Assembly: GCA_028023455.1 (NCBI GenBank)
Contig: JAQFVV010006474.1
Span: 825,501 to 889,500, forward strand
Length of the DNA stretch: 64,000 bases
Source: Epiperipatus broadwayi
Taxonomy: Eukaryota; Onychophora; Udeonychophora; Euonychophora; Peripatidae
Direction of reading: 5' to 3'
Below the pieces are notes generated by a model that ran no database searches, was not told the DNA's origin, and worked only from the letters and a program-made list of their open reading frames with translations. Of this stretch, positions 1 to 12,119 are shown in pieces (within the stretch, counting starts at the first letter, position 1; each line of letters starts with the position of its first letter). Position numbers and translations under genes: made by a program.

Positions 1-290
1 AAATGGGTGTTATTGACATCACTGAAAGAATTAAGACAGAAGTAGAGGTAAACTGGACATATTTCTAGAAGAGATGATAATAGATGAGATAAAGTCTTAA
101 CCAGGATTCCAAAAGATTGTAAAAGATCTAGAAAAGGACCAGATGTGAGATGGATAGATGAAAAAGGAAGTGCGCTGGGGAAATGTGGAGAAATGAGGCT
201 AGAGATCTGATGAGGTGAATTGAACTTGGAGAGACCTTTATCCTGCAATATATTGATAATGGTCGAGAATGATGATGATATATGAATAAA
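1..290 (+). pseudogene. RTE-like LINE, 3' end of ORF and tail (cut by window edge)
   Basis: This is the decayed C-terminal part of an endonuclease/reverse-transcriptase ORF of the type often annotated craniofacial development protein 2-like (RTE-related LINEs). It matches the other LINE tails of this window nearly word for word: the segment coding for GHIxRRDDNRW at about 50-85, the region coding for RPxVRWxDE near 130-165, and a final block ending in GATAATG-type triplets at about 255-285. Stops and frameshifts break the frame. The 5' part lies outside the window. The GAT/ATG triplet tail is the usual 3' end of this family here. Confidence 0.75.
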
Positions 291-1640
291 ACTTAGGATA
301 TTTCCTCCAATTCTAACTAAGCTTATAATGTTTTTTTCAGATAACTAGAGCAACTCGTAACTAAGAAACGTGCAATGCTTGGCCTGTAAATGAAAATTAG
401 TTTTTCTTACTTACTATGGTAATTTGATAACTATAGTCTTCGTCTCTATTTCTAACGTAATGGTGATGTCTTTATCATGCAGCAGGATTGTCACACACAC
501 ACACACTATTTTTTAATATAATTTTATAAAAATTGCATAAAATGAACTATTATTTATAAAAGAATATATAGATGCTTTTCTTCAAGATTATTTTAAAAAA
601 TAAATACTTAATGGCTCTCTTTTGATAAAATAAAGTCAAATTTCCATAATTATTGCGAATATTTGAAACGCATTTCCTGTTGGTGGCTGAATTTTTAATG
701 ACATTTGGAAGCTAAAGGAAAGAGATTCCTTTTATTGATAAAAAAAATAGTAAATTAGCTTTAACTCTTAAGAAGACCTTTAACTTTCTGCTCATATAAT
801 AATTAACATCAAATTATCTAATATTTATTTTATATATGTATATAGAATTCAAAATAATCATACAGCCAAAATGAAAAATATACATTAATTAGCTTTCTTT
901 AACAAAGTTTAATAAACCAGTCAATCAAATTGATGATATTTTACTTACAACCGTCAACTGGTTATTTTAATGGAACATCAAAGTTTATAAGATTACTGGT
1001 GATTTCATTGACTGGTTTTGTTAAACTTTTTAACGCAAGAATTTATAAATATATAGAGTTAATTTATTGTAAATCTTTAAAGTGCCATCTATGCATATAT
1101 TTTAATTTTATTCCATAGGTAATAACCACACTGAAAAAGTCACAATTAATCTCCACAAGACGCCGGATCAGCACGAAATATGTATATTGGATATCATTTA
1201 TCTTTTTCACGTGTGTGGTCATGGTTATTGGTTGTATGAGATTGAATGAATGGGGAAGGAAGCTTGAAAGTTTGCATTCAAATTCCTTATATTACATATA
1301 GACTCCAGGTATATAAAATATGCTTATATTTTAAAATAAGACACATTTCATAAAACTATTCTGTCAACTGTCTATGAAATCAATTGACATTCGTTTTTAA
1401 AATATTATTTTTATTTAAATATTATTACTATATTATATTAGAAATATATAAATAATAATGATATTATTATTATATCAATGGAAGTGATTGCCATTATAAT
1501 TTGAAAAGGCTTTTTCCAAAAACACATCCCATGGAGATTAGTGTGAAATTTTCCATAATATAGCAATTTATGCAATAAAATATTGTGGATTATAGTTTCA
1601 TATATTTATCATATATTTATTGTTTATTATATATATTACA
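291..1640. other. AT-rich DNA without recognisable gene
   Basis: Only a short (AC)n run at about 491-505 stands out. The one ATG-initiated frame here (930-1118) shows no family resemblance and looks like chance. Confidence 0.6.
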
Positions 1641-1647
1641 ATAATGC

Positions 1648-1930
1648 AAATTGATGTCTGTATTTCTTCAAAATAATATATGTAAACTTATAAATAAATA
1701 TTGGAAAATCCAATAATTAAAATTTGTTAAAAAGAACAAAAAATATAAAGGTCACTTAGGAATGCTTTCAGCTATCCTTGTAGTCTTTGTCAACTAGTAC
1801 TTTGAAAAAAAAAAGTATTAGTTGACAAAGACTACAAGGTTAGTTGAATGTGCTCCTAAGTGAAGTTTATATTTTTTGTTCTTTTTAACAAATTTTAATT
1901 ATTGTATTTTTTAATATTTATTTATAAGTT

Positions 1931-1966
<36 letters not shown>

Positions 1967-2062
1967 GTAATTATATAATTGAATTATATATAATTATATA
2001 ATTATAATTATATTCAATTATATAATTACGTATATTGCTTTAAAAATACAGACATCCAATAA
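1648..2062. repeat. Foldback repeat with a microsatellite inside one arm
   Basis: The arms 1686-1800 and 1815-1930 are near-perfect reverse complements around an A-rich centre. The palindrome continues outward: left 1648-1680 (GATGTCTGTATTT) matches right 2035-2060 (AAATACAGACATC). The right arm is split by an (AC)n(AT)n tract and AT-rich filler at 1930-2030. Next to the centre, both arms read TTGACAAAGACTA, loop, then TAGYTGAA, which resembles a decayed hammerhead core. No terminal gene or target duplication was identified. Confidence 0.8.
1930..1966. repeat. (AC)n-(AT)n microsatellite
   Basis: About ten AC units are followed by about eight AT units. The tract sits in the right arm of the flanking palindrome and has no counterpart in the left arm, so it expanded after the foldback formed. 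Confidence 0.95.
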
Positions 2063-2110
2063 TATATATATATATGTTAAAACGAAGATTTGCACGGGTT
2101 AAATATATAA

Positions 2111-2258
2111 AATACATATTTTGCGGGTTCATCCGTGTTAAAAACTTTTAATATTAATATACTGACGTTTCGACTTGGTCACACAAGCCATCCAAGTCGA
2201 AACGTCAGTATATTAATATTAAAAGTTTTTAACACGGATGAACCCGCAAAATATTTAT
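2111..2258. repeat. Foldback repeat with TCGAAACGTC at its centre
   Basis: The arms 2111-2178 and 2192-2258 are almost exact inverted copies, separated by about 13 bp. On either strand the inner end reads CCAAGTCGAAACGTCAG, the half-hairpin plus GAAAC signature often seen in terminal repeats of Penelope-like elements. The matching CTGAWGA half is missing, so I do not call a ribozyme. The arms are very similar, which suggests a young insertion. Confidence 0.85.
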
Positions 2259-2625
2259 TATATATATCATAGATACCATGAACTGGGGTTCAAGTTGAAA
2301 GTGTAATTGAAATTTTCAAAAGATTGAAATGTTTCTAAGTAAGCTTAGAAAAAAATTTCACCTGGACAATGAATACCCAACTTAGATATTGGCTGATAAA
2401 TGGATATCTGAATCATTTTAGATAAAACTATTAAAACTTTTTAGTTGATGAGATGAATAATATTAATGAGTTATATATTTACAATAGTTCTGATAAGATG
2501 GTAGAGTTGTTTCTCGTGTCTTCTTTTTTTAAGTATACAACGATCTTCTTATTCCCAATTACTGTCTTTCTATCAGTCTAAAAATCATTCTGAAAATATC
2601 TTTAATTTTTCTTGTTCTTCATTTT

Positions 2626-2705
2626 TTAAAACAGGCAAAACTCACTATACCTATTGCCACACACCGCATAAAAAGTGCTGGTCATGTAATGTTTATTGGC
2701 TTATT
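2626..2705. repeat. Fragment of ribozyme repeat H1 (no ribozyme retained)
   Basis: TAAAACAGGCAAAACTCAC, then TATTGCCACACAC, then GGTCATGTAATGTTTATTGGC, are the outer ends of an H1 unit as seen at 38.07 and 38.82 kb. Here they are joined with the body of the unit deleted. Confidence 0.65.
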
Positions 2706-3021
2706 CATTTTTTCCAACTCCTCCTTAACTGACCATTTTTTATTTAACAGTGGTATCCAATTTAATTTTTGGGTTCAATAATCTTTAATATGACATCCTT
2801 TCTATACATATACATATCATTCCAATTGTCTTGTTCTGATTTCATTTACTGTTGTGTTTTCAATATTCATATACTTCTCAAATGTTTTATTACTTATACA
2901 GTCTTTTTTTTTGATCTTACAGATCATCACTAATAATCAATTTCTGTACTCTTTAATTCCTTAATTCCTTTTCCATTCTTTTCTTCAACTACCAAACCTG
3001 TTTTATATGCAATGATACTTT

Positions 3022-3740
3022 TAAGACAATAGAGCTAATTAGTCAATGCTTTAATAGGTTTGTAAATGTAGATAATAATAATCAACCCTTAAGCTTCAAC
3101 AACCCCAGCCTGTAGTCAAGTCAATCTTCTTTAACAACAAAGCTCATACCACCGTTATCTATGATCTGCTATATTTATATAGACACTAAAGATTGCAACT
3201 TGACCAAAAAGTGTGAGATTAATAATATAAAGAAGTTTAAACAAACCATTGTAATCAGGCAAATCTAATCTGTACTGGAAGCAGATTAATAAATAATCAA
3301 TTATAAATGACTATTTATTAGTCTGCTTTTAAAATCTGAAAGTTAAAATTGACTTTTCATTAGTCTACTTTCAGAACAGGTTTGCTGATTAATGAGATTT
3401 GTTTAAACTTCTTTGCATTATTAATCTCTCAGTCCTTGGTAAAGTTGCAATCTTTAGTGTCTATATAAACATATCAGGCCATAGATAAAGGTGGTACCAC
3501 CTTTGTTAAAAGAGGTTGCCTTGATTGTAGATTGAGTTGGTGATAGCTTAAGGGTTGATTATTATCATGTACATTTATAAACTTATTAAAGTCTTAAATA
3601 ATGGACTTTATTATTTTTTTCATGTGTCATAGCATCAGCCGGGAAGTGAACCCACTAACCCGGGACAACTGCTTTTAAGGCGGCTGTGCTGACCTCTCGA
3701 CCACCAACACTTGACTAATTGACTTTATTGTCTTGATAAA
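3022..3740. repeat. Family G foldback repeat, right arm split by a SINE
   Basis: The left arm (3022-3300) and right arm (3330-3612, resuming at 3717-3740) are inverted copies of one sequence. Landmarks are AATCAACCCTTAAGC against GCTTAAGGGTTGATT, and AAAGATTGCAAC against GTTGCAATCTTTAG. A third, direct, partial copy follows at 3759-3970 and a diverged foldback of the family lies at 57.6-58.3 kb. No coding capacity. Its inner end has no clear CUGANGA/GAAA ribozyme core. Confidence 0.8.
3613..3716 (-). mobile_element. Short tRNA-derived SINE, inserted in family G
   Basis: Read on the minus strand, a type II tRNA-like body has an A-box-like segment (GGTCGAGAGGTCAGC) and a B-box-like segment (GGTTCACTTCC), ends CGGCTGATGCTATGACAC, and carries an A-rich tail (T run at 3613-3620 on plus). 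Flanking direct repeats AATGGACTTTATT (3600-3612) and AATTGACTTTATT (3717-3729) form a 13-bp target-site duplication with one mismatch. The long variable region suggests a Leu/Ser-type tRNA ancestor. Confidence 0.85.
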
Positions 3741-3758
3741 TATATACTTTATATGGCA

Positions 3759-3990
3759 TTTGGAAATTATAAATGACTATTAGTCTGCTTTCAGAACCTG
3801 GAAGTTATGATCAACTATTTATTAGTCTGCCTGATTAATGAGGTTTGTTTAAACTTCTTTGCATTATTCATCTCCAAGTTGCAATCTTTAGTGTCCATAT
3901 AAATATATCAGACCATAGATAAAGGTAGTACCACTTTATTATTAAAGGAGGCTGCCTTGACTACAGGTTTACTATTTTGTCATATATTTT
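3759..3990 (+). repeat. Partial family G copy
   Basis: Direct repeat of the right arm at 3.33-3.55 kb: ATTAGTCTGCTTTCAGAACC, then GTTTGTTTAAACTTC, GTTGCAATCTTTAGTG, and a region like GGTAGTACCAC ending GCTGCCTTGACTACAGG. Several short internal deletions. Confidence 0.75.
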
Positions 3991-4424
3991 TTTACTTATT
4001 GACTTTGATATATTCTGATCTCACTTATCACTGCCAAAGCTTTTCTATCCAATAGACTTCTTTCTATTATTGCTTTATCTGATATTTTGCTTTGTGTAAT
4101 TATTATGTCTAGACACTAATGTGCCTCACATTTTTTAATCTGCCACCTTTCTTCCAATATTATATCCTGCTGTGTTTAATTATTTTTATGTCTTTTACTA
4201 CTTCTCTAATAATTTATAACTCAAATTATCATGAGTCTCAGCCATCACAAACATCATTATAGTTGCATAATATATCAAATGTTCTATTATTATGTAAAAA
4301 AAATTCAATTACCATATCTCACATTTCCCTTTCCACATTTTAAAAATTTATTTTAAATACATTCTACATAAGTAAAAAATAACATTGGAATGAGATCCTT
4401 GATTATCATTTTTTTTGCATAAGC

Positions 4425-4715
4425 ATCATCATCAAACATTATCAATACACTGCAGGATGAAGGTCTTTCCAAGTTCAGTCCACCTCCAATCTTTAGCTTC
4501 TCTTCTCCACATCACCTCTGCACACTTTCTCTTCTACAATCTATTAGAATCCAGTTTAAAATTTCAATTGTCCATCTATTGTCATCTCTTCTAGTAATAT
4601 GTCTAGCCCAACTCCATTTCAGTCTTTTAATGTTTTTGATGAGGTCACTAACACCTGTTTGTTTTCCTATCCATATATTGTGTTTTCGATCTCTTCTTGT
4701 TACTCCCAACACGCA
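4425..4715 (-). pseudogene. RTE-like LINE, C-terminal ORF fragment
   Basis: The minus strand encodes MLGVTRRDRKHNIWIGKQTG, then VSDLIKNIKRLKWSWA, then RHITRRDDNRWTIEIL, the standard C-terminal region of the RTE-related endonuclease-reverse transcriptase family. A short in-frame stretch stays open (about 66 residues). Upstream LINE sequence (RT, endonuclease) is absent, as in a 5'-truncated retrocopy. The 3' tail, (ATGATG)n on the minus strand, lies at about 4425-4435. Confidence 0.9.
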
Positions 4716-5935
4716 TAAGCATATAAAATTATTAATCTAATTATTTTAAGACATATCTTTACCAGTGAGTTTCTTACAGTTAATTGTAATTTATATTTCA
4801 CTGATCCTGAATCAATTATTGAGTGATGAGATGTTTTCATAAAAGTTTATTTGTATGTGTGTGACTTATTATATTTATTCACTTAATATTTTTTTTTTAT
4901 CTAATAAATTTGTATTATTAAAAACAAAATCACATTCATATTATAAATAATTGATTTTTTTTTTTGATGAAAATCTCTCTTAATAATGCCATAACTTAAA
5001 ATATTTTAAATGTAATCAATTTAAAAGAAAGAAAAATGAATATTTGAATTCTTATAGCTTTGTAATTTTAATATCGAAATTAAAATAATTACGACAAACA
5101 TCTCAAGGAATTAAAAACATTTAATTCATTTGAATCAATATATAAATAAAACAATGCATAATGAAATTATTTAAATTAAACAATGACTTTTGTATATATT
5201 CTACTAGAAAAAAATATTTACTATGGGTTTATTAATGATATTTTACATTTATACATAATTAAATATTAAAAATTTAATGTACATTATTTCTCTACGTTAA
5301 TATTTTTCAAGAAATAAAAATCAAACACTTTTCTATTTATTTTTAAAAATAAAAATTTAACCCGCAATGATTTCATTGTTTGTGTGTGTTTAACTCAATA
5401 ATATTAATTACTAATGTTATAAATTACTTATTATTTTATGCCAAATATTATAATTTTAAAAAAAATGATCAAAAGTTACAAAATTTTAAATAAATAAATG
5501 CACTTAAATGTTTTTTTTTTTTTTTTGGATAAAAAAAAAAAGATTCTTATTTTTATAATTTATTTCATGGTTGGCTGCAGAAAGGAAGTTACACTTAACT
5601 AAAAAAAGACCTTTTGAGTCTTCGTTGAGGCTGAAAAAGAATTGAGCAGGGGAAATTCTTAATGTACACTCCACACATTCTTTTTGTAGGTACTATTACT
5701 ATCTGATTGTTTATAAGGTGAACAAACATGGATGGGCTGTTTACCAAAATGCATACGGCGAATTACAAGATTACTAGCTTTTTATTTCTGAATATAAGGT
5801 TTAAAAATGCCATGGTCTTTTTTCACAGATGACTTATAGTTTTAAACTAAACATTAATATATTTGGGAATGATTATTTTTTATAGATATTTAAACTTATG
5901 ATAAACAAAACTAAATTGTAAAATTTATTCTCAGT
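4716..5935. other. AT-rich DNA; T-run/A-run hairpin
   Basis: No gene. A run of about 16 T (5511-5526) and a run of 11 A (5531-5541), four bases apart, can form a hairpin. Nothing else recognisable. Confidence 0.6.
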
Positions 5936-5939
5936 AGGA

Positions 5940-8560
5940 TGTAGACTAGCCATCCCAGGCAGACTTAATGAATGAAGTCAGAGGGAGTGAAAAATTCCTT
6001 GATTGGAGACCCAACTGCTGTTTGAAGATGACTTTTTACTGAGGCATCTTTAACTTCAGATCACTTTCCAGTAAAAGAAGATTGCATAAGAAGAAAAGGT
6101 GATGAAACAATTGTTTAAAAAATGGATATATGTGTTACTACAAAGACATAAGTATTGGAAACACAAGAAATATGAAATTCCTTATAAATAAAAAAAAGAA
6201 CATTGTGGAGATTGATAGAATATCTGAACGGGAAGAGTAGTTAATAAAATTAATGGAAGCTATCGAATGAAGATAATTCATGTTAATACACCAACAAGTT
6301 TTTATAGGGTTGAAGAAGCAGATGATTTTTATATGGATGTATAAAAAGGTCTTTGATTAACCAAACAATATTTTTAAATTGTTGTGGTAGACGTTAATGC
6401 TAAAATTGGTAAACAATTGAAAGATGAAAGTGCTATAGGTAAATGTGGTTATGGTGATAGAAATGAGAGAGAGGACATAGACTTGTGTAGTTTACAGAAA
6501 AATAAAAATTTTATATTAATGAATTCCTTTTTTGAAAAAATGTTATATAGAAATGGATTTGGAAGCATATAAATAAGGGTACAGCCGAACTGGATTACAT
6601 TTTGTCTAATAGGAAATATATATTTCAAGACAGCATTGTTCTTAAGAAATTCAACACAGTAATTATTGATTAATACAATGTAAGATATCAGTTAATGTAA
6701 AGATAGAAAGACAAAAACTATTCACCAAGATAATATTCCTAACCTTCAGAAAGATATCACTAAATTTAAACAAAAACATGTTTTTAAGATATTAATAAGA
6801 TGGTCCAAATGTAAGTGATATCAATAAAAATATATCTTATACATTGCTAAAAAATGTAATAAATATAAATGGTATATAAAAACAACAACTTACCAATAAA
6901 TTATCTACTGAGATAAAACAGTGTATAAAGAAAAAAAATGATTAAAAAAAATTATTAAGAAGAATTGAATATCTAGAGTGTTATAAAATGTTATGAAAAA
7001 GAGTTAATAATGATATAAGAAAATGTAACTTTGAATTGGCAACAAGAAGATAGAACTATTGCTTAAAAAATGATGACATCACAAAATGGTAAAAGAATTT
7101 TTAAAATAAATTATGCAGCTGTAAAGAACAAAAAAACAAAGTATAACTTATAATAACTAAGACTTCTGAATTATCGATTATTTTACATTAAAAAATGAGA
7201 TATGCAATTAAGTCTGTGAAAAAAAAAACTCCAGAAAATGGTGGAAATATTATTGATATTTGAAAAAAAGCTGGTGAAGAAACATAATTTTTTTTGACAA
7301 AACTAAATGTCTAAATGATAAAGATATAATAAATGATTGGAAGAAATGCAGTAATACTACTAATTTTAAGACAGATCTCTCAGTCTTTTATCAATATCAA
7401 TTCCATACAAAGTCTTTACCAAGTTAATTATGATTTATATACAGTAATCTTGGCTTTCTATGTAACCAGATAGATGCACAAATTGGATTCAAAAATGATC
7501 TTAGCACAATAATTTATATCCATGTACTGAGAGAACTTATAGAAAGAACCAATAAATATGAGTTTCCATTATGCTCTGAATTTATAGATTGTGAAAAGTG
7601 TTTGATTTTATAAGCATTTCTATGGTGATTAAGTTTTGAATTATCAAAATGTAGTCCCAGAATATTGTCATATTTTGAAAAAATATTTATCAAAATACTG
7701 CACAAGTGATTACATTACTTGTTGATTCTAAGAACATTAACAATGAGAGAACATATAAAGGAGTGATTATATATCTTTGAAACATTTTACTGTAGTTTTA
7801 AAAGAAATATTTTATGGATTAAAATGAAAAACTAAAGAAAATAAAAGTAAAAAAGAATTATTTAAGTTCTCTGAATTTTGGAGATAATGCTTCAGAACTT
7901 TAAGAAATGCAAGAGTTATCAGATGGAAATAAGATAGTTTAAATAGTAAAAAGGCTACAGTAATGTTCAATGAGTTTTCTTGGATAAAAATAAAGATTAA
8001 ATAATTATGAATTAAAAATTCTCAGATTATTACTACAGATAAAACTATAATGAATACAATTTATCATAAGAATTAAACTTGGATGAACTGCTTTTGATAG
8101 GAATAACTTAGAATTAAAAGGAAATATTTCTGTGTGTTTAAAAAGAAAGTTTTTAATATATGTGATTTACCAGTTCTAACTTGTGATTCTGAGATTTGGA
8201 TATTTAACAGAAAAGAAATAAAAAAACTTAAATCCATTGAACAAAGTATGAATAGATGTAATTAGTAGTTACAAGAAGAAATAAATAGTACATAGGTGAG
8301 AAAATGAATCGATGTAAACTTTCAACATGAAATGAGGTTGAGCTGGACATATTGCAAGAAGAAATGATATTGGATATTAAGTTTTAAATTGAATTTCAAG
8401 AGATTGTAAAAGACCTAGAAAGAAACCAATGATGATAGGGATATTAAATAAGAAAGTTTGCTGATGTGATGTGGGGAAGCTATGTATTGAAGAATATGGT
8501 TAAATTTGGAGAAATCTTTATCCTGAAGGGATAAAATAACGATTGAAAATGATAATGTTT
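5940..8560 (+). pseudogene. RTE-like LINE, nearly full-length decayed ORF
   Basis: Longest LINE copy of the window. The order matches an endonuclease-reverse transcriptase. An exonuclease-endonuclease-phosphatase part lies at 6384-6660 (VNAKIGKQ, GKCGYGDRNER, then TAELDYILSNRKYIF, the conserved DYIL motif). The reverse-transcriptase fingers/palm start lies at 7477-7610 (LSTIIYIHVLRELIERTNKY, then FIDCEKC where a catalytic-site FxDxxKAFD motif is expected). The C-terminus lies at 8165-8300 (LPVLTCDSEIWIFNRKEIK). The tail at about 8490-8560 matches the other copies. Many stops and frameshifts; the second catalytic box (FADD) was not found. Certainly non-functional, and older than the tail-only copies judging by decay. 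Confidence 0.85.
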
Positions 8561-10199
8561 ATTTCATTACTCATAAAGAATTTTATTTTATAATTTTAAT
8601 GGTGTTTGTGTATGGTTTGCAGTCAACATTGAGTAGCTTATGCTATGTTTATGTACTGCCTGATTAAAAAAATATTTTCTATTAATTAGGTCATGACATT
8701 TGTGGAAAAAATAAACATTTTCATTTTGATTATAAAAGAAATACGAGTTGACAAAAAAAAAAAAAAAACACTTTAAAATGTAAGATGAGAGTTTAAGTTT
8801 TGTTTTTTGATGTAAACTTAAATCAATAATCAAATTGATATACCTGTACAATATTTATATTCTTCATGCAAATCTGATGAATATTTTTTTTTTACTCTTT
8901 CATTATATATTGGAAAAACCTTTACAATTCCATCAAGTATTTAAAGTCTATTTTACCATCTCTATTTCTCTCTATAAATGCATATAATTTAATTTCATTT
9001 GACATGATGTTGAAATATTTAAAAAACAAAAGTTTTCTACAGAAGAAATTAAAAGATAGCAGTACAAAATATGAAATAAACTGAATAAACAGATCAGCAT
9101 ATTCTATATGTGGAAATATTTATGGTTCACAGATTAGTTTATATAGTCCTCACAAAACTCATTTCTAGTGTAGTGTTATTATCAATATTGTTTTGTCTAT
9201 GTTTCTTATTATGTTGGGAGTTGGAAAGGTCATTCTTATGTATGGGCATATACTGTTTGTGATTACTCAAGTATTCTCAAATAAACCAATCAATACTACA
9301 TCTCTTTGGAGTGGCTTTAAGACAATATTTATAATGTAAATGAAGTTTGTCTCTCACACATCATACAAAGTACACTGAAAAGTCTGTTGTTATTCATTGT
9401 TTTAGTAACCAATTGAATGAACATATATCTTTATAAAAGTAAATTTATTAACATCATTTCCTAAAAGGTAAAGAACAATCAACATACTTTGCCAATATAT
9501 TTTCACATTCTTTTGAAATATCTTTAAATTAAATTTCTCTAGTAACTTCATGTTATAATGATAGGGAGTTCATATCTATTTTCCATTCAATAAATTGGCA
9601 GATTACTAACATTATATACAATAATTTAGTTAAGGTAGTTATATCATTATAAAGAAATACATTTTGCTTGATAAATATAACAGTAGAATATAATAGCAGC
9701 TAAAAATTATTAAACCAATAAAATATTTACAATATAATATTCAATGGAATCTTTATAGATAAAAGAAGGATTCAAGATTCCCTTGGCAAAAAATTAATAG
9801 ATATTCTACTGGTTTATTCAATTTTGGCTGTTATCAAATAAATGACATTTAAAACAAATTAGCTGCTGGCAATTTATCGATAATCAAATCTATTTTTATA
9901 TTTAAAAAAAATAATTGAGTAATTTATTTTTGATAAAGATTTAAAAAAACTGATTAGAATTTATAAAATAAATTTATAATTATAGAAAACAATTAAAGAA
10001 AAAGTAATAAGAAATATCAATTAACAAATAACTCTTGGACATATGTATACTACAACAAAAATAAAATATACTATTAAAAATGGTGCGTATACTAATAATT
10101 GCACTTTAGTATGAATTTATCTATACACTAAAATTAATATTGGTAGATAAATATTTAGTAATATTAACTCCAGTTTTGTTTTAATAAATATAACATTAT
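8561..10199. other. AT-rich DNA without recognisable gene
   Basis: Contains an A run (8754-8768) and short simple stretches only. Minus-strand frame 8588-8851 is low-complexity (F/Y/N-rich) and is not supported as a gene. Confidence 0.55.
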
Positions 10200-10595
10200 A
10201 TGTATGAGTCCTGAGAACATTAAATATATATGCATTTGTTTTATGAATAAATAAATGATAATAATGGATGTAAAATAAATGCAAATTTAAAATTGTATTT
10301 TTATAAATGATGTCTTTAAATTTTAATTTTTAAAAATATGGAAGCTAAATATTAGCTAAGATAAATTCTAAGGTTAATTATATTGTTTTTAAAAGTTGTT
10401 CGTGAAACATCAATACAATTATATTCATTAAAATAATTTCAGTGTTTCAACATTTTTTATTTATAAAAGATAATTTAATTTTCATAAATAAAATTTAAAA
10501 AAATCAAAATAACTTTTGTAAATAAAATGAAAAGAGTTTTATTTTTATCATACTTCGATTTTGTCAAGTTGATATTTCTCAATTATAGCTGATTC
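10200..10595 (+). repeat. Interspersed repeat J, copy 1
   Basis: Colinear with 21440-21795. Shared blocks are ATTATATTCATTMAAATAAT, a TTTATTTATAAAAGATAA block, and TCRATTTTGTCAAGTTGATATTTC against TGCGGTTGAATTGATATTTCG. Non-coding and AT-rich; class unknown. It abuts the H1 array directly. Confidence 0.6.
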
Positions 10596-10713
10596 ATTAT
10601 TAAAACAGGCAAAACTCTCCATATAGTAGTGCCACTCAGTGCAAGACAGAGTAATCAATGGATGTCAGAAGGCTGGTACATAAAATCCCTATTTAGTGCC
10701 TACTCATCCAATA

Positions 10714-10755
10714 TCCCCAGACTAGTTTCTGGCTTGTGGCCTTGATCAGTGAGGA
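10714..10755 (-). ncRNA. Hammerhead ribozyme motif, H1 (one core mutation)
   Basis: Minus strand: stem I TCCTCA / TGGGGA; core CTGATCA (expected CTGATGA, G8 changed to C); stem II GGC-CACAA-GCC flanked by A on both sides; GAA; stem III ACTAGT (self-complementary); C17. Pairing is intact but the G8 change should abolish cleavage. Confidence 0.75.
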
Positions 10756-11355
10756 GCATTGGATCTGAGAGCACTGCACTTAGATCTTAGGATGTAATGC
10801 AACCCTCCAGCAGCCACCTTTTATCTCTACTTAACTACAAAATTTATGAGTCCTAAATTGAAAACACAATAATATTTTCAATCCAAGTTTATTAGCTTAT
10901 ATAGTCATATAGGTCTGAACTCAGTTCAGTACCTATACATTTTAGTGTCTTTGGTTCTTTAAGAACTATAGCCACCACTATCCTATTAGGCAGGATTGGT
11001 ATTAAACCACTAAACATCACATGATCACCATTAGTCATAGCTGTTATTAAAACAGGCAAAATTCTCCATACAGTAGAAATGGTGATCACATGATGTTTAG
11101 TGGTTTAATACAAATTCTGCCTAATAGGATACTGGTGGCTATGGTTATTAAAGAACCAAAGTCACCAAAATGTATGGGTACTGAAATGAGCTCAGACACA
11201 TATGACTATACAAGATAATGAGTTTAGATTGAAAATATTGTTGTGTTTTTAAAATTTGATTCTCATAGTTTTGTAGTTAAATAGAGATAAAAGGTGGCTG
11301 CTGGAGGGTTGCGTTAGATCCTAAGATCTAGGTGCAGTGCTTTCAGATCCAAGGC

Positions 11356-11398
11356 TCCTCACTCATGAAGGCCTCAAGCCCGAAAGTAGTCCCGGGGA
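11356..11398 (+). ncRNA. Hammerhead ribozyme motif, H1 (decayed)
   Basis: TCCTCA, then CTCATGA (G5 changed to C), stem II GGC/GCC, CGAA, AGTAGT in place of ACTAGT, CC, then CGGGGA. Shape is recognisable but the core and stem III are damaged. Confidence 0.65.
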
Positions 11399-12119
11399 TA
11401 TTGGATGAGTAGGCACTAGATAGGGATTTTAGGCACCAGCTTTCTGGCATCCATTGATTATATTGGCTTGCAGTGAGTGACTACTGTTTGAAAAGATTTG
11501 CCTGTTTTAATAACAGTTGTGAGCAAGCATAAGAAATAGTGATCATGTGATGTTTACTGATTCATTATTGTGATAAAGTTCTTTCATTATATTGTTAGTC
11601 ATCTGATTCTTTTTTCCCACGAATCTGTCTGGTTAGGTCAATATACCTTTTTCTCATAAATAATGTTATCTGTATTTTACCCATTAGTATTTTTTAATAT
11701 CTTGAAAATTTATCAAAGTGAATTTTAGATAGTACCTTTCTTTTTTAATTAATCATTTATAAATTTATATATATATAATTAATGATTGTGATTATATATA
11801 ACCTATTTTGTCTTTTAAAAAAATTGATACTTATGTATTAGACCTGCAATGCAGGAGACATGCTATGCCTTCTAACCTTCATGATAAATGCCTAATCTTG
11901 TGATCCTGTCAAATAAATCCTGAGATTTTATCTAATCTCATCCAATAACATGTTGCATTATAAATTTACACTTTCATTTATTGTCCAGATTTCATTCAGA
12001 TAAGCCTTATAGTGCGGCCAATTGCATTTTTCAAGTGTTTTTTATTTTATAGTGCCATCAATTGAATTTTTGGATTTCTTACTATATACTATTTTTGATT
12101 TTCAGTGAATGAATACAAG

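Larger units (their letters stand above)
10600..11560. repeat. H1 ribozyme repeat, head-to-head inverted dimer
   Basis: Two H1 units of about 450 bp, the first on minus and the second on plus, meet at about 11046-11080. Landmarks shared by both: ends TTATTAAAACAGGCAAAA, GATCACATGATGTTTAGTGG, CCTAATAGGATA, CCAAAATGTATGGGTACTGAA, AAAAGGTGGCTGCTGGAGGG, AGTGCTYTCAGATCC, then the hammerhead, then GGATGAGTAGGCACTAGAT. No protein coding. Each strand of this dimer would therefore carry one ribozyme motif. Confidence 0.85.

Noticed and set aside
1150-1180. GATCAGCACGAAATATG, similar to the H5 stem II and GAA
   Set aside because: No CUGANGA box and no matching 5' stem strand.
8588-8851. 87-residue minus-strand frame rich in F, Y and N
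   Set aside because: Low complexity expected from an AT-rich strand with an A run in the middle; no motif.
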